This document shows, one piece after another, positions 1-11,195 of a DNA stretch of 64,000 bases. The notes beneath the pieces are model-generated. The model was not told the origin of the DNA and ran no database searches. It saw only the letters and a program-made list of their open reading frames with translations. Position 1 is the first letter of the stretch. Each line of letters begins with the position of its first letter. Both the position numbers and the translations under genes were made by a program. Source of the stretch: Cryptomeria japonica (Eukaryota > Streptophyta > Pinopsida > Cupressales > Cupressaceae); the NCBI RefSeq assembly GCF_030272615.1, contig NC_081410.1, positions 567,195,152-567,259,151 on the forward strand, in the 5' to 3' direction.

Positions 1-1347
1 GGGGGGATGAATCAATACATACAAAAAATTCTTATCAACTTTTCAAGTTAAGACAATACTAACCAGTTGTCTTCATTACTGAACTTAACCATGGCAATAC
101 CGGTTAAACATAGTAAGACTTCAGACAATGTAAACCAGTAAAAATGAACCCTTCAAATACATTCAATACTTGATAACTACTTCACCCATAAACATATGCA
201 TGTGGTATATCAGCAATACCATAACCATTAGCTCTGCATGCATAATCACTCAAACAAACAATACTTAATCATCACATGAAAAATGCACAACTCATGACAC
301 ATAGATTTTTCATGTGGAAACCCAAATGGGAAAAACCACAGTGGGGATGAATACCCACAAGCTTGTTTTGAACTCTTTTGAAGCTCACTCTGTTAGGAGC
401 CTAGTCCGATTAAAGACTTTACAATAAGGTTTTGCTAGGAACCGATCCTGTTAAAGATCACCCGGTTAAGGGATGGCTATATACCTTGTTAAAGGTTGAA
501 ACCCTGTTAAAGGTTACCTTGCTAGAGGATTTAAAGAACTCAATGAACTTGAGTCACCTGGTTAGAGGATTTACAGTAAGCCTATTAAAGCTACCCAACA
601 AAGGGATTTTCCTTCTGTTGAAATGGTTAGAAGACAATAGGTAAAACTCTGATCTAATAACAGCACTATATGCTAAGGCAAATCCTTTTCAGTTCCTCTA
701 CTCTAAAATCACACTCTGCAGTTTTCTCTCACTGGTCTGGCAAGTATCTCATCACTTGGATACACACACAACTTTTGTGAAGAACTTACAATAACAAACA
801 TCATCGACCTTATAGACAACAATTAGGTCGGTAGCATAAATCCTAAACCCTAAGCATTTAAGTTTACAATTACATTCGGTCAAGCCCTGGTCGTCCAAAC
901 ACTTTCCATAGAGTGAAGCAATCTTAAATAGATCACAAGTCATTCTGCATCGTCCATTCTTCACTGCACATAGAAATCAGTAACTCATCATGCTTTCTTC
1001 TCATACTGCTAAGAAGAATGTTCATTCCCGAAATAGACATTTAATGCAATCATTCTTCACATGCAAGATCCTCAAGGAAATACTTCACATGCACAAAACT
1101 AACGTGGAATCTCAATCTCATCTTCATCTCTTAGCTAACTCATCATAGAAGGTCACTGATTGCATCACACAAGTTGGATCGCCAAACCGGAAACCCTAGA
1201 GATGAGACTACCAACCGATAGTCACACTTAGTGAAACCCAAACACCGGTTCACTACAACTCTTCATACCGGTTCACTTGCACTTATTGACATCAATGACA
1301 ACATATATTATCATCATATCATCATACCGATTCATAAAATACCAACA
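1..1347 (-). repeat. 3' LTR of the copia element (truncated by window start)
   Basis: It aligns by eye over its whole length with 5782-7087, with scattered substitutions and two small indels of roughly 20-26 bp near positions 490 and 1240. About 43 bp of the LTR end lie left of base 1. In sense orientation the LTR begins TGTTGGTATTT at 1347, directly after the polypurine tract. Positions 430-610 hold repeated GTTAAAG/GTTAGAGG boxes. Confidence 0.92.
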
Positions 1348-1359
1348 ATCTCCCCCTTT
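1348..1359 (-). other. polypurine tract of the copia element
   Basis: On the minus strand this reads AAAGGGGGAGAT and ends directly at the TGTTGG start of the 3' LTR, the expected place for plus-strand DNA priming. Two further purine tracts of the same type occur inside the element at 1463-1474 and 1521-1530. Confidence 0.85.
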
Positions 1360-1607
1360 GGCATTGATGGAAATACTCAGTGTAGCATTGCAACTAAAAA
1401 CATCATAGACCAGTGCATCTAAAATATATTTTCCCCTATCTCATAGATCTTCTCATATATCTTCTCCCCCTTTGACAACAATGCCAAAGTGGAGGCACAA
1501 TCTTCCATACTCCACTATGTTGCTCCCCCTATGGAGTAGCATCCTTCAACACATCAATCCTGAAAGATTTGACACTGTAATACCTAACTGATGTGGAGCA
1601 CACATCT

Positions 1608-2384
1608 TTAGTTTACTTCATGAAGGGGCAAAACCCCTAATTCACCTCTCAAATAGGTAAATGTAGTCTTCGGTAAGGGCTTAGTGAATATGTCTGCTAG
1701 TTGCTTCTTACTGGAAACATGTTGTAATACAACCTCTCTATTTTGAACTTTCTCTCTCAAGAAATGATACTTGAGCTCAATGTGCTTAGTTCTAGCATGC
1801 AATACCAGATTCTTGGAAATATTGATTGCACTAGTATTCTCACAAAATATACTCACTGGTTCAGATATAGGTACTTTGAAACCGTCCAATACATGTTTCA
1901 TCCAGATTGCCTGAGTGCAGTTCATAAATGCTGCCACATACTCCGCTTCAACTGTAGATTGAGAAGTACAGATTTGCTTCTTACTTTTCTAGGAGACTAA
2001 TCTTCCACCAAGAAAGAATGCTCCACCGATTGTGCTCTTCTATTCATCCACATTACCTCCCTAATCTGCATCGGTAAATACCTTGAGATTAAAATCACCA
2101 TTGTATGGATACCACAATCCATAGTCAATAGTTCCTTTTAGGTATCTAAGAATCATCTTGACTGCTACCAAGTGGGATTCTCTTGGACTTTTCTGAAAAC
2201 AAGCTACTATGCCTACTGCATGAGCAATATCTGGTATGTTGTTCACCACATAGTGCATCTTACTAATCATTGACCGGTACTCCTTCTCATTCACCAACTC
2301 TAAATCATCTTCCTTAGTCAGTTTACAGCCGGTCACCATCGGTGTACCAACCGGTTTGCTCTCCTCCATGCCAAAGGTCTTCAA
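1608..2384 (-). pseudogene. copia RNase H domain (pol C-terminus)
   Basis: Two same-frame segments, 2061-2384 and 1608-1937, make up the end of a copia pol protein. The first contains the post-RT connection (FGMEESKPVGTPM). The second holds the RNase H tail, with the family-typical ARTKHIELKYHFLRE stretch and ending near LADIFTKPLP. The region between them, including the usual EAEY/ESEY active-site segment near 1940, is readable only across stop codons. It lies 3' of RT in the normal copia order and ends about 250 bp before the 3' LTR. The domain is inactivated. Confidence 0.85.
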
Positions 2385-3345
2385 TACCTCTTTGACATAC
2401 TTGGACTGGGTAATAAAGATACCCTCTTTCTTTTGTTGAATCTGTAAACTCTTTCTTCATTTCATCTGCAAAAAGCATGACTCATTTCATCATCTCCTCC
2501 AAAGATTATGTCATCTAAAAAATACTTCACAGATCAGAATCTGATCACCTTCAGATTTTAGGTAGATGCTGCTATCCTCACTTGTTCTCTGAAATCCTGT
2601 ATTCACAAGATGAGAGTGTAACCATTCATACCATGCCCTAGGTGCTTGTTTCAATCCATACAGAGCTTTGTGTAATCTACACACCATGTTACTATCTTCT
2701 TATAAGGAAAACCCATCTGGTTGCTCAATATACACTTCCTTTACTAGGATTCCATTCAAGAATGCAGACTTCACATCCATCTGATAAACCTTAAATCCCT
2801 TGAATGCTACAAATGCAAGTAGCATTCAGACACCTTCCAGTCTAGCTACAGGAGAAAAGGTTTCTCCATAGTCTTCTCCCTCTTCTTGAGCATATCCTTT
2901 GCATACAAGTCTTTCCTTGTTCGTCACAACTGTGCCTTCTTCATTTAGCTTATTCCTGAAAACCCATTTGGTACCTATAACATTCTTATGTTCAATTCTG
3001 GGTACCAGGGACCATGTTGCATTCTTTTAGATCTGGTCTAGCTCCTCTTCCATTGCCTTAATCTAGTCTTCATCTGTAAGTGCTTCTCTAGACGTCTTGG
3101 GCTCCAATTCAAAATCGTACAAGAGTTTTCTTTCACCTTTCTTCTTGTGAGTATCCCTGCATCTTTATCTCCTATGATATGCTTCAAATCATGGTGTAGT
3201 TTCACGTACCTAGGAATGACTCTACCTGGTTCTGCTAGCTTTTCCTCTTCTTCTTCACTTACTTCTTCTTCACCTACTGTAGCTTCTACCAGTACAGGAA
3301 CACTGAGATCTTTACTTGTTTCTTTCTTAACTTGCTCCCAGAAGG
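2385..3345 (-). pseudogene. copia reverse transcriptase domain, disrupted
   Basis: Minus-strand translation shows RT landmarks in order despite stops and shifts: TKWVFRNKLNEEG, KGYAQEEGEDY, the [11 protein letters not shown] block, [12 protein letters not shown], and the catalytic box near 2500-2520 reading FLDD instead of YVDD. Just after the catalytic box the sequence jumps from EMKKEF to a KEGIF-like segment. About 15-20 residues, including the usual FLGLQI segment, are missing, so there is an internal deletion near 2445. The domain would be non-functional. Confidence 0.82.
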
Positions 3346-4008
3346 CTATACCATTTCATCTTCCAGTTCCTCGCTGCAAGTTTTCTCAGGTTCCTCAAGG
3401 GATTCATCAACCCTGACATTGATACTCTCAACAATTTTTTGTGTTCTATTGTTGTAGAACTTGAGAGCTTTGCTCTTAGTAGAATATCTCAGAAATATTC
3501 CTTCATCACTTTTAGCGTCAAACTTGCTCAGATTCTCATCTCTCTTGATGTAACACTTACTACCAAAAACTTTAAAATAACTCACAATGGGAGTTTTCCC
3601 AGTCCAATACTCATAAGGGGTTTTAACTCTACCTTTCTTGATGAGTACCCGGTTCATAATATAGACTGCAGTGCTCACCGCTTCTCTCCAAAAAGTGTGA
3701 GCAACCTTTCCTTGGATCAACATTGTTCTGGCCGCTTCAACTACAATCATGTTAATCCTTTCTACTATGCCATTTTGTTTTGGTTTCCTTGGGGCAGACA
3801 ACTGCCTCTTGATACCGCTATCTTCACAGTACCTGTTGAATTCATCTAAAGTGAATTCACCTCCTTGATCAGTTCTTAGGCATTTTATCTTTTGACCACT
3901 TTCCTTCTCTACTAATGCTCTAAAGGCTTTGAACTTTCCAAATGCCTCAAACTTGTCTTTCAAGAATGTGACCCACATCATTCTTGAGCAGTCATCAGTA
4001 AGAACCAT
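3346..4008 (-). pseudogene. copia integrase catalytic core
   Basis: An open stretch of 220 codons carries a retroviral-type integrase core. The first Asp lies in VLTDDCSRMMW, the second in LRTDQGGEF and the Glu in QNGIVERIN, giving the D,D-E triad. The C-terminal part (GSKCYIKRDENLSKFDAKS) is the usual linker toward RT. It is in the same frame as gag and protease and is separated from pre-integrase by a single stop near 4021. This is the best preserved catalytic domain of the element. Confidence 0.92.
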
Positions 4009-4023
4009 GAAATACCTATCTCC

Positions 4024-4650
4024 CTAAATACTTCTAGTTTTCATAGGACCACACAAATCAGTATGCACAAGATCAAGCAAGTTTTCTGCTGAAAAAGACT
4101 TACCTTTGAAAGTTGAGGAAGACATCTTCCCAAGTTGACATTCTCTGCACAAAGAATTCTCTGATTTTTTCAGCAAAGGCAATCCTCTTACTTCCTTGAT
4201 CTTACTAGCCTTTATAATATTATCAAAACTCATATGATAAAGTCTCTTATGCTATATCCAATTGTCATCAAACTTTTCCATCAGACACCGACTTATCTTG
4301 GCATTCAACTGAAACAAGTTACCTCTGGTCTGCTTACCGGTGGCAATAAGTTCACCACTTTTTCCAATTATACTCCAGACTCCACCTTTGAACTCCAGAA
4401 TGAGTCCTTTATCATTTAGCTAAGAAACACTCAATGGGTTATGCTTAAGACCTTCTACTCAGTAGACATCATCTGCACTGCTCTTTCCATTCATTGAGAT
4501 GGATCCTTTTCCTTTTACCAAGCAAGGTGCATCATTGCCAAATCTGACAACACCTCCATCATATTCTTCTAGAGACAAAAACTTTCTCCAATCACCAGTC
4601 ATGTGGTGAGAACAACCACTATCAATAATCCACTAATTAGAGTTGTCAAT
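4024..4650 (-). pseudogene. copia protease and GAG-pre-integrase region
   Basis: Reading the gag frame across stops, 4560-4640 gives WIIDSGCSHHMTGD, the aspartic protease active site with an intact DSG. It is followed by a VRFGND-type strand and a KGKGSISMNG flap-like segment. Positions 4024-4233 encode the pre-integrase zinc-binding region (MSFDNI...CRECQLGKM) and the start of integrase (DLVHTDLCGPM). In the conserved HKRLYHMSF segment only the first part of the HHCC motif is clear. Scattered stops interrupt the region. Protease would normally be released from the single Gag-Pol polyprotein. Confidence 0.82.
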
Positions 4651-5667
4651 ATGAGAGACAAGTGCTTTCTTGTCAGACACTTCTTCCTTTACAGCTACAA
4701 ACACTATGTCCTCATTCTCTTCATCCTCGGATTCTTCATCAATAACACCTTCATCCACTGCAACAAGACTATTTATTCTATTTCCTCCTTTATACTTTCT
4801 AAACCTCTCTAGTTTATCCTTATTATCATTGTTAGGATAGTTAACAGCTATATGTCCTATCTTATTGCAGGAAAAACATTTTAAAGGAAGCTTACCTCTA
4901 TATTTTCCAGTACCTTTTGGAAGTCTCTTGGCAAGAAGAGCTTCAAACTCTATCAGAATCTCTTCATCATCCATACCTCTTCTTTGCATGGATTCATAAC
5001 TGGTACTTACTTCTTTTCCTTTTCTAGTTGGTGCAGCAGATGCTCTAAAAGCTTACTTAGTCTTCTGAACACTGCCATCATAGCTATTCAACTCATTAGC
5101 AGTTAACTTTGCAATGATAGAGTCTAAGGATAGCTTGGTTTCGTCAATAGACCTTAGTTCCTGAATAGTAGCAACTCTGATTGCATACACCGGTAACAAT
5201 GATCTCAAGACTTTACTAACAATGGTGGTATCATCAATTGTTCCACCCATGCTCTTGATATCTCCAACAATAGTCTTGATTCTTATGCCATATTGTTGAA
5301 TGGTCTCACCTTCAACCATCCTCATATCTTCAAATTTTCCTCTAAGGCTCTCTTCCTTAGCTTTCTTTACATGCTCATCACCACCATAAATAGTTCCCAA
5401 TGTGTCCCATACATCTTTAGTATTGTCCTTATCTTGTACATCAATGAACTCAATATCGGACAAACTGTTAATAAGGGCTTCGATGACTTGCCCATTTTCT
5501 TGAATGTCTCTTTTCTGATCATCAATTAGAGTGCCAGTGGGGATTACATAGACATTTTCAACATAGCTCCAGTGTTGAGCACCCAAACTCTTGATATAGA
5601 TCTTCATTTTGTCCTTCTGTATTTTAAAGTTATCTCTATTGAACTTAAGACCTTCCCTCTTCATCAT
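4633..5667 (-). pseudogene. copia Gag with zinc knuckle
   Basis: The ORF from 5667 to 5053 (204 codons) is the capsid-like Gag of plant copia elements (UBN2/DUF4219 style), with IKSLGAQHW near the N-terminus and LRSLLPVY late. A TAA at about 5053-5055 separates it in frame from 4633-4989. That part holds the nucleocapsid zinc knuckle CFSCNKIGHIAVNY, where the last Cys of CX2CX4HX4C is Tyr, then an acidic linker before protease. The gag start lies about 70 bp inside the 5' LTR boundary, close to the primer site as expected. The stop and the lost zinc ligand mark it as dead. The zinc-knuckle context is nearly identical to the second copia element at 62.4-64 kb. Confidence 0.87.
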
Positions 5668-5718
5668 TAAGGCAGGATCTTTTTCCTCAAGTGGTTAAGC
5701 TTATATCATAGAGGACCT

Positions 5719-5736
5719 GGAGTTGTTGTAATACCA
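5719..5736 (-). other. primer-binding site, initiator Met tRNA type
   Basis: Minus strand reads TGGTATTACAACAACTCC two bases inside the 5' LTR end. It matches 9 of the 12 bases of the standard plant copia site TGGTATCAGAGC and is therefore decayed. Confidence 0.75.
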
Positions 5737-5738
5737 AT

Positions 5739-7087
5739 TGATGAATAATGATGAAAAATAGATACTCTAACTAGTACTGAGAGGGGGGTAAATCAGTAGA
5801 TACAAAAACTTCTTATCAAGTTTTCAAGTTAAAATAATACTAACCGGTTGTCTTCATTAGTGAACTTAACCATGGCAATATCGGTTAAACACAGTAAGAC
5901 TTCAGACAATATAAACCAATAAAAATGAACCCTTCAAATACATTCAATACTTGATAACTACTTCACCCATAAACATATGCATGTGGTATATCAGCAATAC
6001 CATAACCATTAGCTCTACATGCATAATCACTCAAACAAAGAATACTTAATCATCACATGAAAAATGCACAACTCATGACACATAGATTTTTCATGTGGAA
6101 ACCCAAATGGGAAAAACCACGGTGGGGATGAATACCCACAAGTTTGTTTTGAACTCTTTTGAAGCTTGCTTTGTTAGGAGCCTATTCTGATTAAAGACTT
6201 TACAATAAGGTTCTGCTAGGAACCGATCCTATTAAAGATCACCCAGTTAAGGGATGGCTATATACCCTGTTAAAGGTTACCTTGCTAGAGGATTTAAAGA
6301 ACTCAATGAGCTTGAATCACGTGATTAGAGGAGTTACAATAAGCCTGTTAAAGCTACCCAACAAAGGGATTTTCCTTCTATTGAAATGGTTAGAAGACAA
6401 TAGGTAAAACTCTGATCTAATAATAGCACTATATGCTAAAGCAGATCCTTTTCAGTTCCTCTACTCTGCAATCACACTTTGCAGTTTTCTCTCACTGGTC
6501 TGAAAAGTATCTTATCACTCAAATACACACACAACTTTTTCCAAAAACTTACAATAACAAACATCATTGACCTTATAGACAACAATTAGGTCAGTAGCAT
6601 AAACCCTAAACCCTAAGCATTTAGGTTTACAATTAAAAGTAGTTAAGTCCTGACCATCCAAACACTTTCCAGAGAGTGAAGCAATCTCAAGTAGATCACA
6701 AGTCATTCTGCATCATCCATTATTCACCACACATAGAAATCAGTAACTCATTATGCTTTCTTCTCATACCGCTAAGAAGAATGTTCATTCCCAAGGTAGA
6801 CATTTAATGCATTTGATCTTCACATGCAAGATCATCAAGGAAATCCTTCACATGCACAAAACTGACATGGCATCTCAATCTCATCTTCATCTCTTAGCTA
6901 ACTCATCATAGAATATCACCGGTTGCATCGCACAAGCTGGATTGCCAAACCGGGAACCCTAGAGCTGAGACTACCAACCGGTAGTCACACTTAGTGAAAC
7001 CTAGACACCAGTTCACTTGCACTTATTGACATCAATGACAACATACATTATCATCATATCATCATACCGGTTCATCAAATGCCAACA
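5739..7087 (-). repeat. 5' LTR of the copia element (1349 bp)
   Basis: In sense orientation it begins TGTTGGCATTTG at 7087 and ends CATTATTCATCA at 5739, so it has TG...CA termini. The inner end is defined by the adjacent primer site and the outer end by alignment with the other LTR. The sense 3' end carries a C-run (ATTTACCCCCCTC) that recurs in the LTRs at 60-62 kb, which suggests one copia lineage. Confidence 0.92.
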
Positions 7088-7099
7088 TAGGCAAGAAAT

Positions 7100-8230
7100 C
7101 AGACTGGCAGAAGGTTTGTGTAAAGGAATGGAGGCCAAAGAAGATCCCAAGAATGGAGCCTTTGGGGAAGGTAAACCCTAAACTGTCGAAAGCTCAAAAA
7201 TTATGTTTCTTTTTGGAAAACAAAAGTTGGAATGATTTGGTAGCATTCTTCAGAGGAAAGGATTTTTCATGAAATGGATTTGGAGATTGGACAGCTTTCA
7301 TCCATGTTAAGAAATGGTGTGAGGAGAAATGGCCTTTCAAAGTGGATATAAATACAATGCCTAATGGCTTGTTCTTAGTAATCACATAGAATAATAAGGA
7401 TAAGAACTAGGTCTTAAATAATGGGTCATTTTTCATGGGAGGTCAAGATTTGTATATCAGGGACTGGGAGCAGAACTTCAATCCTATTAAGGCCCCTCTG
7501 GAAGAAGTACCCATTTGGTTGTGACTTTATAACCTTCTGAGGGAGTATTGGAATGAAGAGAGTTTCCAGATGATTGGGAATAAGTTAGGGCTCTATATCA
7601 AGTTGGATGAGGCTATAGACAAAAAAAGATTTCAGTATGTATGCAAGAATATGTATTGGGTCGAAACCTCATTTCCCTCTGCCTGCATGGTTAGAAATAA
7701 ATACAAATGCAAGATGTTGGGTACAAAAGGTTGAGGTAGAAGATCAATTGGAAAGATGTTATGTGTGTAACAAGGAAGGACATTCAACAGAGGTGTATTT
7801 GATTGGCCCTAAGGGTAAGTCAGTAGATTCTTCATTGGAAGTTACAGTGGCAAAGTTTGCGAATGAGGAGAAGGAGAAGAGGCAATCAAAAAATTTGGAT
7901 GTTGGGGCTTCCCCTTCCATGATGGTACAAGCTGCTAAGGAGAATGAAGCAAATATAGGGAATGAACATATGGCGATCTCGAATGATGTGGATAAAATAG
8001 CGGCTATGAAGACATTGGATACAAGATTGGTGTAACCCCAGGAAATACCGAGTGCAAAAGAAAATTTCCAATCGAAACAGACTCAATGTGCAAACATGAA
8101 TAATGATGAAAGGATTATTTGTGAAGAGGAGGGAGATGACACGATTTGGGATGATGAGAAAGATGATTGGGGAGCCTTTGATGAGGAAGATATTATAGAG
8201 TCTTACTATCAACCAAACTATTTCTCAGCT
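7100..8230 (+). pseudogene. LINE ORF1 (DUF4283 plus zinc knuckle), degenerate
   Basis: Translation with frame changes shows the second half of a plant L1 ORF1. It contains KKWCEEKWPF, a NGLFLVI strand, WVLNNGSFFMGGQ-like text with stops, then YNLLREYWNEESFQMIGNKLG, which is the DUF4283 core. Positions 7637-8035 are open (132 codons) and hold a zinc knuckle, CYVCNKEGHSTEVY, with the last Cys replaced by Tyr. An acidic C-terminal region follows. ORF1 proteins bind LINE RNA. The 5' part of ORF1 is missing because the copia element ends at 7087. The endonuclease of ORF2 follows at 8363. Confidence 0.82.
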
Positions 8231-8362
8231 TGAAAATGCCTCCCTAGGGGAAAAGAAGTCCAGAGGTAGGAAACAAAACAGGATCCAGATTTGTATGGCA
8301 GGAAATACCAAAGGACAATGCAAACTTACAATAGGGAAGGGAGGACCCCTTCCTAAAGAAAA

Positions 8363-9060
8363 ATGAAACTTATAAGTTGGAATGTCAGGGTTTGTAACGC
8401 TCCTAACAAACGTCATTTGAGCAAGTGTGGTCTTTAACAGATAAAACCAGATCCAGTATGTTTACAGGAGACAAAAATGATCTTGGAGGAGGCGGAGGGT
8501 TTGATGAGAGCGCAACGGTCATAGACAGGGGTTTTTCCAAGCATTGTGGGTTCATCGGGTGGACATCGTATACTATGGAATCCTACTCTTGTTAAGGTGG
8601 AGGAACTCATTAAAACTCAAGCTTGGTAGTTGTGTAATATATATTCTTGCAGTATCAATTGTGACTTCTTCCTCATTAATGTGTATGGCCCAGTGAAAGC
8701 TAATCTGAAATCGAAGATATGGAAACAACTATCATTGATTTTAAGTAAGTTGTCACAGAAACTGGTGATTCTTGGGGGAGATTTCGATGCAATTATAGAC
8801 ATGTGACGGATAAGAAAGGAGGAAAAGTTGGAGTCATTGCTTTATAAGTTGGATTCCAAAAATTTGTAAATGAGAATGGCCTGAGAGATGTAAGAACTAA
8901 TAAAGGAACCTTCACCTGGTCCAATCGTAGATTTGGGGTTGATTATATTTCTTAGAAATTATACATATTCTTTTTGGGTGATTTTGATCCACCCACTTGG
9001 GGGAGGAACCCAAACAACATTATTTCTCATCTGCTTTAACTTGACAGTAGGTTTAGAAAT
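8363..9060 (+). pseudogene. LINE ORF2 endonuclease fragment
   Basis: The ATG at 8363 starts MKLISWNVRVCNAPNKRHL, the N-terminus of an apurinic-type (exonuclease-endonuclease-phosphatase) domain of an L1 ORF2. CLQETKM follows near 8460 with the conserved metal-binding Glu. Later pieces include VYGP near 8680, a GG-D-F box near 8775 and TFTWSNRRFG near 8920. Several stops and frameshifts break it. The plus-strand LINE ends near 9060-9090, where a minus-strand LINE fragment begins, so RT and downstream domains are absent in this orientation. Confidence 0.78.
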
Positions 9061-9093
9061 ATCTCAGCTAATATGCCATCTACTGATAATATC

Positions 9094-10025
9094 CTAGTCC
9101 TGAGTTGAAGTAGGAATAGGGTGTTCAAGCTTCCAAGAAGGACAAGAAGAGAAAAAGTTCTCCTCAATGGCATTCTTGACTCTCCGACCAATAGAAAGAG
9201 AAGAGGACTCTTTATCCCTGAAGATCCGGTTTTTTCTTTCTTTCCAAATCCCCCAAGCCATACGGAGTAACATAAGGCACCATAGCACTCTGAGAGAAGG
9301 ATTATTTGAAGGGCAACTCCACTGAAGCCAACAGTCCAAGAGGCTCCTGGGAAGGCACCACATAATTTCCTAGACATCAAAAAAATGAGCCTAGACATCT
9401 CTAGAGAAGGAGCAATGGAGCAACAAATGTGAAGCATCTTCAGCATCTTCCTTGCACAAAAAACATTTGTTAGGGATAGCCATACCCCTTTTACACAAGT
9501 TGTCAATGGAGAGAATCTTATTCTACATAGAGAGCTAGAAGAAGATATTAATTTTAGGAATCAACAACTTATTCCAAATACTTGACCAAAAAGGGGTCAA
9601 AACAAAGGATCTCGTCAACAGGTAGAAAGCATGAGAGATGGAAAAAACTCCTGAGGAAGAACCACTCCACACCAAAGAGTCTTCAGCAAGGAAAGAAGGA
9701 ATGTGAATATTAGCAAGCTATAATTGAAGGGGTTTTAGGATGGGATCCACACTGATGAGATTGAAACAGTTACCCTCTCTGATATAATCAGTTACCCAAT
9801 AGCCAAACCTCTCCACACATCTCTCTTTAAGCTGAGCCTCCTAATGAAATTCAATCAAAGGCCCATCACCAGCTCACCAATCATCCCAAAAACTAGTTTT
9901 CCTCCCATTTCCAAGGAACCATCTTGATCCTTTAAGAATAATATCTTTGGAATTATGGAAATTAGTCCAAAGATTATAAGCCACCATAAGCACATTATAA
10001 TCTTCTAAAAAACTTTGGGCAGTCT
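9094..10025 (-). pseudogene. LINE ORF2 C-terminal fragment (zf-RVT)
   Basis: Minus-strand translation gives the region after RT. Near 9880-9960 is a WFLGNGRKTSFWDDW-like block. Near 9400-9600 is the zinc-binding zf-RVT domain (PKINIFF, NLCKRGMAIPNKCFLC, HLLLHCSFS) with Cys and His ligands present. It ends with a KERKNRIFRD segment near 9230. Stops interrupt it (in the track between W and M codons). It closely resembles the zf-RVT of the LINE at 18.3-25.6 kb, so both belong to related families. It meets the plus-strand LINE fragment tail to tail at about 9080. RT core, RNase H and 3' end are missing. Confidence 0.8.
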
Positions 10026-10029
10026 ATTA

Positions 10030-10725
10030 TTGAATATGTTTATACGAATTTATCCTAAGAATTCTCTGATTCCTAGCTAGTTGGTTTCTTTCTTTACTAT
10101 GACTCTTCTAGAGATTTCCTCTCTATGATTTCAATGAAAAAATTTATTAACCAAATAAGTTATTATATTAATTTATTCTCACAACTTTTGGTCTTCAACA
10201 TTACATTCCTTAAACATTGTTTTGGTTTTTTCTTGAAGTTTCCTATGCATTATTTATACTACTCCATTTCCTTGTTGAGTATATAGAGGCGAATTTTTTC
10301 TGAAATTGATATTTTTCTAATTATACTTGCCTAATATTATATTCCTAGAATTTTAGTGCTTCTTTTTTTATTACATTGATTCTAAACTTGATGTAGAAAT
10401 TACTTCAAGAGATAAAATTATTCAAACTTGGCAATTTGGAAAGTAGACCCATATCTTTTGAGTAAATTTATCCATAATTATCATGATTTCCTAATGCAGA
10501 TAATCTTCACCAAGCCACAAATATTAGAATGAACCAACTCTAACTTTTTGGAAGCTCCCCAAGTTTTCCAAAAATAAAAATTCATCTGTTTTATTTTCTT
10601 ATAATGCAGACTTCAAAAACACATTTCACTATGGTGGTGGAATACCATGAGATATATTTTGATTAATGATTTCCTTTAGCTTTGCTAAGGGTTATATGAC
10701 CAAGCCTTGAAATTAAGGATTTGGA
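10030..10725 (-). pseudogene. old copia pre-integrase/integrase fragment
   Basis: Strongly decayed minus-strand copia pol. Near 10675-10725 the frame reads SRLGHITLSKAKG, the HXRLGH pre-integrase motif. Near 10540 is KLELVHSNICG, where most copia proteins have VHSDLCGP. Near 10490 is a MDKFTQKIWVYF block at the start of the integrase core. Near 10270 is a QQGNGVV segment matching QQNGVVER, which carries the catalytic Glu. Stops are frequent. It probably continues with the protease fragment at 11196-11500, the two being separated by about 470 bp of unrelated sequence. Confidence 0.68.
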
Positions 10726-11195
10726 AGAGATTGTTTTCAAATAATTTAGCATTGCTTTTATATACCTATATATGAGAATTCTCCTACAACAACCAAGATC
10801 TAGAGACCAATGAATAGCACAACACAAGAGAGACAAAGATAGACAAGAATAAACTATATTCTCATCAAGATGCAATAAGATTTATTGGATTGAATTACAA
10901 TATAAATGATTCTTCTTATAAAGGCAAGGCTATGAGAGTACACAATCATGACACGTGGCTCAATGAGATACAAGGGTAGGTAGGGGAAATAATAAAATAT
11001 TCCACAAGAGTTGGATCACTCATCGAAGGTGGAATGTGATAATAAGATATCACCATAAAAGATGGAATTTATCCTACAACCATCTTCCCTAGATGCACAC
11101 TTCCCTAAGTGTCTCATATGCAAACTAAAATGAATGCATTATCCTAAGTCAACTTAAGTAAAATGTAATTATGAAACATAATTTACACCAATAGT
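10726..11195. other. unidentified insertion inside copia pol
   Basis: This block separates the pre-integrase motif (10725) from the protease-side sequence (11196) of one decayed copia gene. It has no coding similarity I recognise. It contains a TATAAAG box near 10918, an ACACGTGGC G-box near 10950 and several GAATGT/ATCACC words. An LTR-like or other non-autonomous insertion is possible, but no clear terminal repeats or target duplication were found. Confidence 0.35.

Larger units (their letters stand above)
1..7087 (-). mobile_element. Ty1/copia LTR retrotransposon, nearly complete, degenerate
   Basis: Two direct LTRs (1-1347 and 5739-7087) flank a 4.4-kb internal region read on the minus strand. 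In order it encodes gag, protease, pre-integrase, integrase, reverse transcriptase and RNase H, which is the copia order with integrase before RT. A primer-binding site lies next to the right (5') LTR and a polypurine tract next to the left (3') LTR. The gag-to-integrase segments share one frame broken only by stop codons. RNase H lies in another frame, so at least one frameshift occurred near RT. The right end abuts a LINE fragment, so the element probably inserted into that LINE. The left flank lies outside the window, so the target duplication cannot be checked. Inferred to be immobile by itself. Confidence 0.93.
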
